In this document: one piece after another, positions 62,290 through 64,000 of the stretch
Position numbering within the stretch: the first letter of the stretch is position 1
Layout: every line of letters starts with the position of its first letter
Source: CAZBME01 sp964645835
GTDB taxonomy: Bacteria > Desulfobacterota > Syntrophia > Syntrophales > UBA8958
Assembly (NCBI GenBank): GCA_964645835.1
Contig: CAZYDG010000060.1
Location: forward strand, 58,500-122,499
DNA: 64,000 nt
Direction: 5' to 3'
Translations under genes and position numbers: made by a program
The notes under the pieces: generated by a model
Told to the model about the DNA's origin: nothing
What the model saw: the letters and a program-made list of their open reading frames with translations, nothing else
The model's database searches: none

Positions 62290-63198
62290 TTATGCCAGTT
62301 TCACCTCGACGTGTGATATGTCTCCAGATGCTACCTCCACAACTTTCTGGATTGTTTGCGGCGCTGCTCCACTCGTCACGACATTTATGGTGTGCTGGCC
62401 GGGTGGAACGTTCAATTTCGACCAGACTGTTCCCGTGAATTCTTCCGGTGGTTCCTCATCGATGGCAACGGTTACGGGTTTCACTTCCGTTTTGTGAACG
62501 AGTGTCAGCTCAATGGCGCCGTTCTGCTTAGCCTTCTCCGTCGCTCGCGCGGCATTCTGTTGCGCGGTAACGGCGGCGTTTGCCGCGGTGATGGCTTTTT
62601 CTCCCGATTCACGTTGCGTTTTGATCAAGTCGCCAAGCAGAGCCATGCCGGTATTGAACTCTGTTACCCACTTATCCGTTTCGTCACTTTGCAGCTTCAC
62701 GATATCATTCTCAAATCGCTTTGCCAGATCGAACAACTGCTTGTCGTCCGCTGTGGTCAGGGGTTCTATCTTGTTAAGCAGGTATCCTGCCCATTCAAGT
62801 TCAAACTTTCGGGTCAGGTTTTCCATTGCCGTTACGGTTGTTACGTAACGGATCCATCCGCTCGACCAGCCGAATACCCGGTCGGCTACCTGCAGCAGTC
62901 CGCCCAGCGCGAGGGCTGCCACGCCTAACTGCGTAAACTGAAGCCGGACTTCTGCATCACCGTTGAGACCGGCCAGTATGGGAAGGACAGTTCCAATTAT
63001 CAGGAGAAAGAATGTAATCCATCGGACACCGAGCGATGTTTTGCGCTTCATTCTAATGCCGGCCCAATACCAACCGCATACCGTTCTGGATGTGCTGATA
63101 GCGCGTTCATAAATGGACTTCAATGTTTCAACGATGGGCTTGTCCTTGTACTCATCCCACGGCAACAGTTTCGTGGAAGCGATGTCTGCTTTTGCCAT
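62290..63198 (-). CDS. SLATT-like two-TM protein with C-terminal beta domain
   Basis: A 302-residue protein. The N-terminal half matches the SLATT/DUF4231 pattern: YERAISTSRTVCGWYWAGI, a basic stretch, then two membrane segments (WITFFLLIIGTVLPILAG; LGVAALALGGLLQVADRVF). A helical linker follows. The last 75 residues look like a PEGA-type beta domain (NVPPGQHTINVVTSG). SLATT proteins are membrane effectors in some nucleotide-signal defence systems, but no CD-NTase or SLOG gene is here. ATG at 63198 with GGA eight bases upstream. Confidence 0.65.
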   Translation of the reverse strand: MAKADIASTKLLPWDEYKDKPIVETLKSIYERAISTSRTVCGWYWAGIRMKRKTSLGVRWITFFLLIIGTVLPILAGLNGDAEVRLQFTQLGVAALALGGLLQVADRVFGWSSGWIRYVTTVTAMENLTRKFELEWAGYLLNKIEPLTTADDKQLFDLAKRFENDIVKLQSDETDKWVTEFNTGMALLGDLIKTQRESGEKAITAANAAVTAQQNAARATEKAKQNGAIELTLVHKTEVKPVTVAIDEEPPEEFTGTVWSKLNVPPGQHTINVVTSGAAPQTIQKVVEVASGDISHVEVKLA

Positions 63199-63450
63199 AA
63201 ATTCCATCCTTACATTTATATTTATCCCAAGATCCCTGTTGCCAGGCCATATACCATAAAATAACATATTATATGAAATATTATTTTATTTAGTCCATAA
63301 AATGTAAATTATAATGGTATTTAAATTAATATAAACAAAATACTGTAATTAGCAGAAACCTCCCCCTGAATCCCCCTCCAGAGGGGGACACGGCAAATGG
63401 CAATACAAGCTGAAAAGCTTTTTCCCTCCCATCGGAGACTGAGTCGTAAG

Positions 63451-63754
63451 TAGAGTTTCTCTGATCGATTCGACTGTAGTGCAGGACTTCAGTCCTGCAA
63501 ATACTTTGTTAATTTAACTCCTTAAACCAAAACCGCAGACCTAGCAGACTGTTGAAAAACGCCCATCCGCTGCGTTGCGTCGCAAGCTTCGTCAATCGAC
63601 GTACTTCTATGTGCGCCTCATTCCTCAGCTTTTACGCGCCTTGCATCTGGACATTTTTGAACAGCCTGCCCAAAATCGAGTTTTTCAACAACCTGCTAAT
63701 GGTCTGGACTACAGCAAGTCGAATGTGGCAAATATTTGAATTGCGACACAGTCT
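63451..63754. repeat. 150-bp repeat, copy A2, interrupted by a MITE
   Basis: The outer parts (63451-63543 and 63697-63754) align with 37711-37860 (TTTCTCT-ATCGATTC, GCAGGACTTCAGTCCTGCAAAT, AATATTTGAATTGCGACACA). The inner 63544-63696 is a different element inserted at a TA. Confidence 0.85.
63544..63696. mobile_element. 153-bp MITE (family M), copy 3, with TA target duplication
   Basis: It is flanked by TA on both sides (63542-63543 and 63697-63698) within a repeat whose empty form (37803-37804) has one TA. The ends are imperfect inverted repeats: GCAGACTGTTGAAAAAC and the complement of GTTTTTCAACAACCTGC. There is no coding capacity. TA duplication is typical of IS630/Tc1-mariner elements, so it was probably moved by such a transposase. 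Confidence 0.82.
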
Positions 63755-64000
63755 GTGAAGGGGGAATTTGTTAAAGCATTTTGTCCCCCTCTGGAGGGGG
63801 TTAGGGGGAGGTTAGTTTCGGCTTCTTATAAGCAGACATTGAGGGTGTCGAGAGTAAATAGACTTGTCCGCTTTTACTGTTCTTGAATGGAGGGTCATTT
63901 AAGAGCAGGAGGTGAGCGGCGGATGTTCGCTTTCCTCGTTCGTGGTTCTTGTCGTGGAGTTATCCATAGCCATTTTCCCGCAGCCCTTGCGAAGCATGGC
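63755..64000. other. No gene recognised at the right edge
   Basis: The segment holds one CCCCTCTGGAGGGG unit (63782-63812) and then 180 bases in which I see no supported reading frame. It could be the end of an insertion sequence lying beyond the window. Confidence 0.5.

Overview
The window looks like a chromosomal segment of a strictly or mostly anaerobic member of the Desulfobacterota (former Deltaproteobacteria), most plausibly a Syntrophus/Smithella-type organism. This is inference from gene content: many PAS-based signalling proteins, NtrC-type regulators, PilT-type ATPases, an NDP-forming acyl-CoA synthetase, a HesB-like selenoprotein, and small hairpin repeats typical of that group. 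No 16S rRNA is present, so the assignment is provisional.

Layout. Positions 1-5926 hold minus-strand metabolic and maintenance genes: a cut ornithine cyclodeaminase-family gene, a VKOR-like membrane protein, an isochorismatase-family hydrolase, a cation diffusion facilitator, rimO, an FmdB-type zinc ribbon and an M48 membrane protease. Positions 6500-14392 hold signalling genes (a frameshifted GAF-GGDEF gene, a receiver, and a PAS hybrid kinase overlapping an NtrC-type regulator) plus a PHA synthase. Positions 14658-23738 carry a complete Na+-type N-ATPase operon in the order atpDCQRBEFAG. It is preceded by two genes for a helical sensor-like domain, the second overlapping atpD by 4 bases, and followed by a cytidylate-kinase-like gene. 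Positions 23840-30553 hold a CBS protein, a triple-PAS protein with no output domain, a third helical paralogue, a kinase-like protein lacking its phosphoacceptor His, and a PAS-LuxR regulator. Positions 30599-40887 hold a Pat-like acyl-CoA synthetase/acetyltransferase split by a frameshift, an MrfA-type helicase, a HesB-like selenoprotein with an in-frame TGA, a TPR protein, and a pilT/pilU pair with a degenerate receiver.

Positions 41118-58193 are bounded by a 63-bp imperfect direct repeat (56 of 63 identical) whose left copy begins at the 3' end of a tRNA-Ala(CGC) gene. I read this as an integrated genomic island without a visible integrase. Its core is one tightly overlapping minus-strand operon that combines a type I restriction-modification system (hsdR, hsdM, hsdS), a DUF1016/YhcG-type nuclease, a Septu-like ATPase plus HNH pair, a RES-domain protein, and a putative HhH/PD-(D/E)xK nuclease. 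Next to it are hipBA with three evenly spaced operators, a stand-alone B12-binding protein with the CarH-type W-x9-EH motif, a small zinc protein and a secreted serine hydrolase. From 58561 to the end lie two PAS-LuxR regulators, an NtrC-type regulator, a SLATT-like two-TM protein, and repeats including a 153-bp MITE nested in another repeat with a TA duplication.

The strongest candidates for new biology are the composite defence operon, the helical sensor gene coupled to a Na+ ATPase, the family of PAS domains with an invariant ERPC(M/L)AD motif, and the selenoprotein, which conventional gene calling would truncate.
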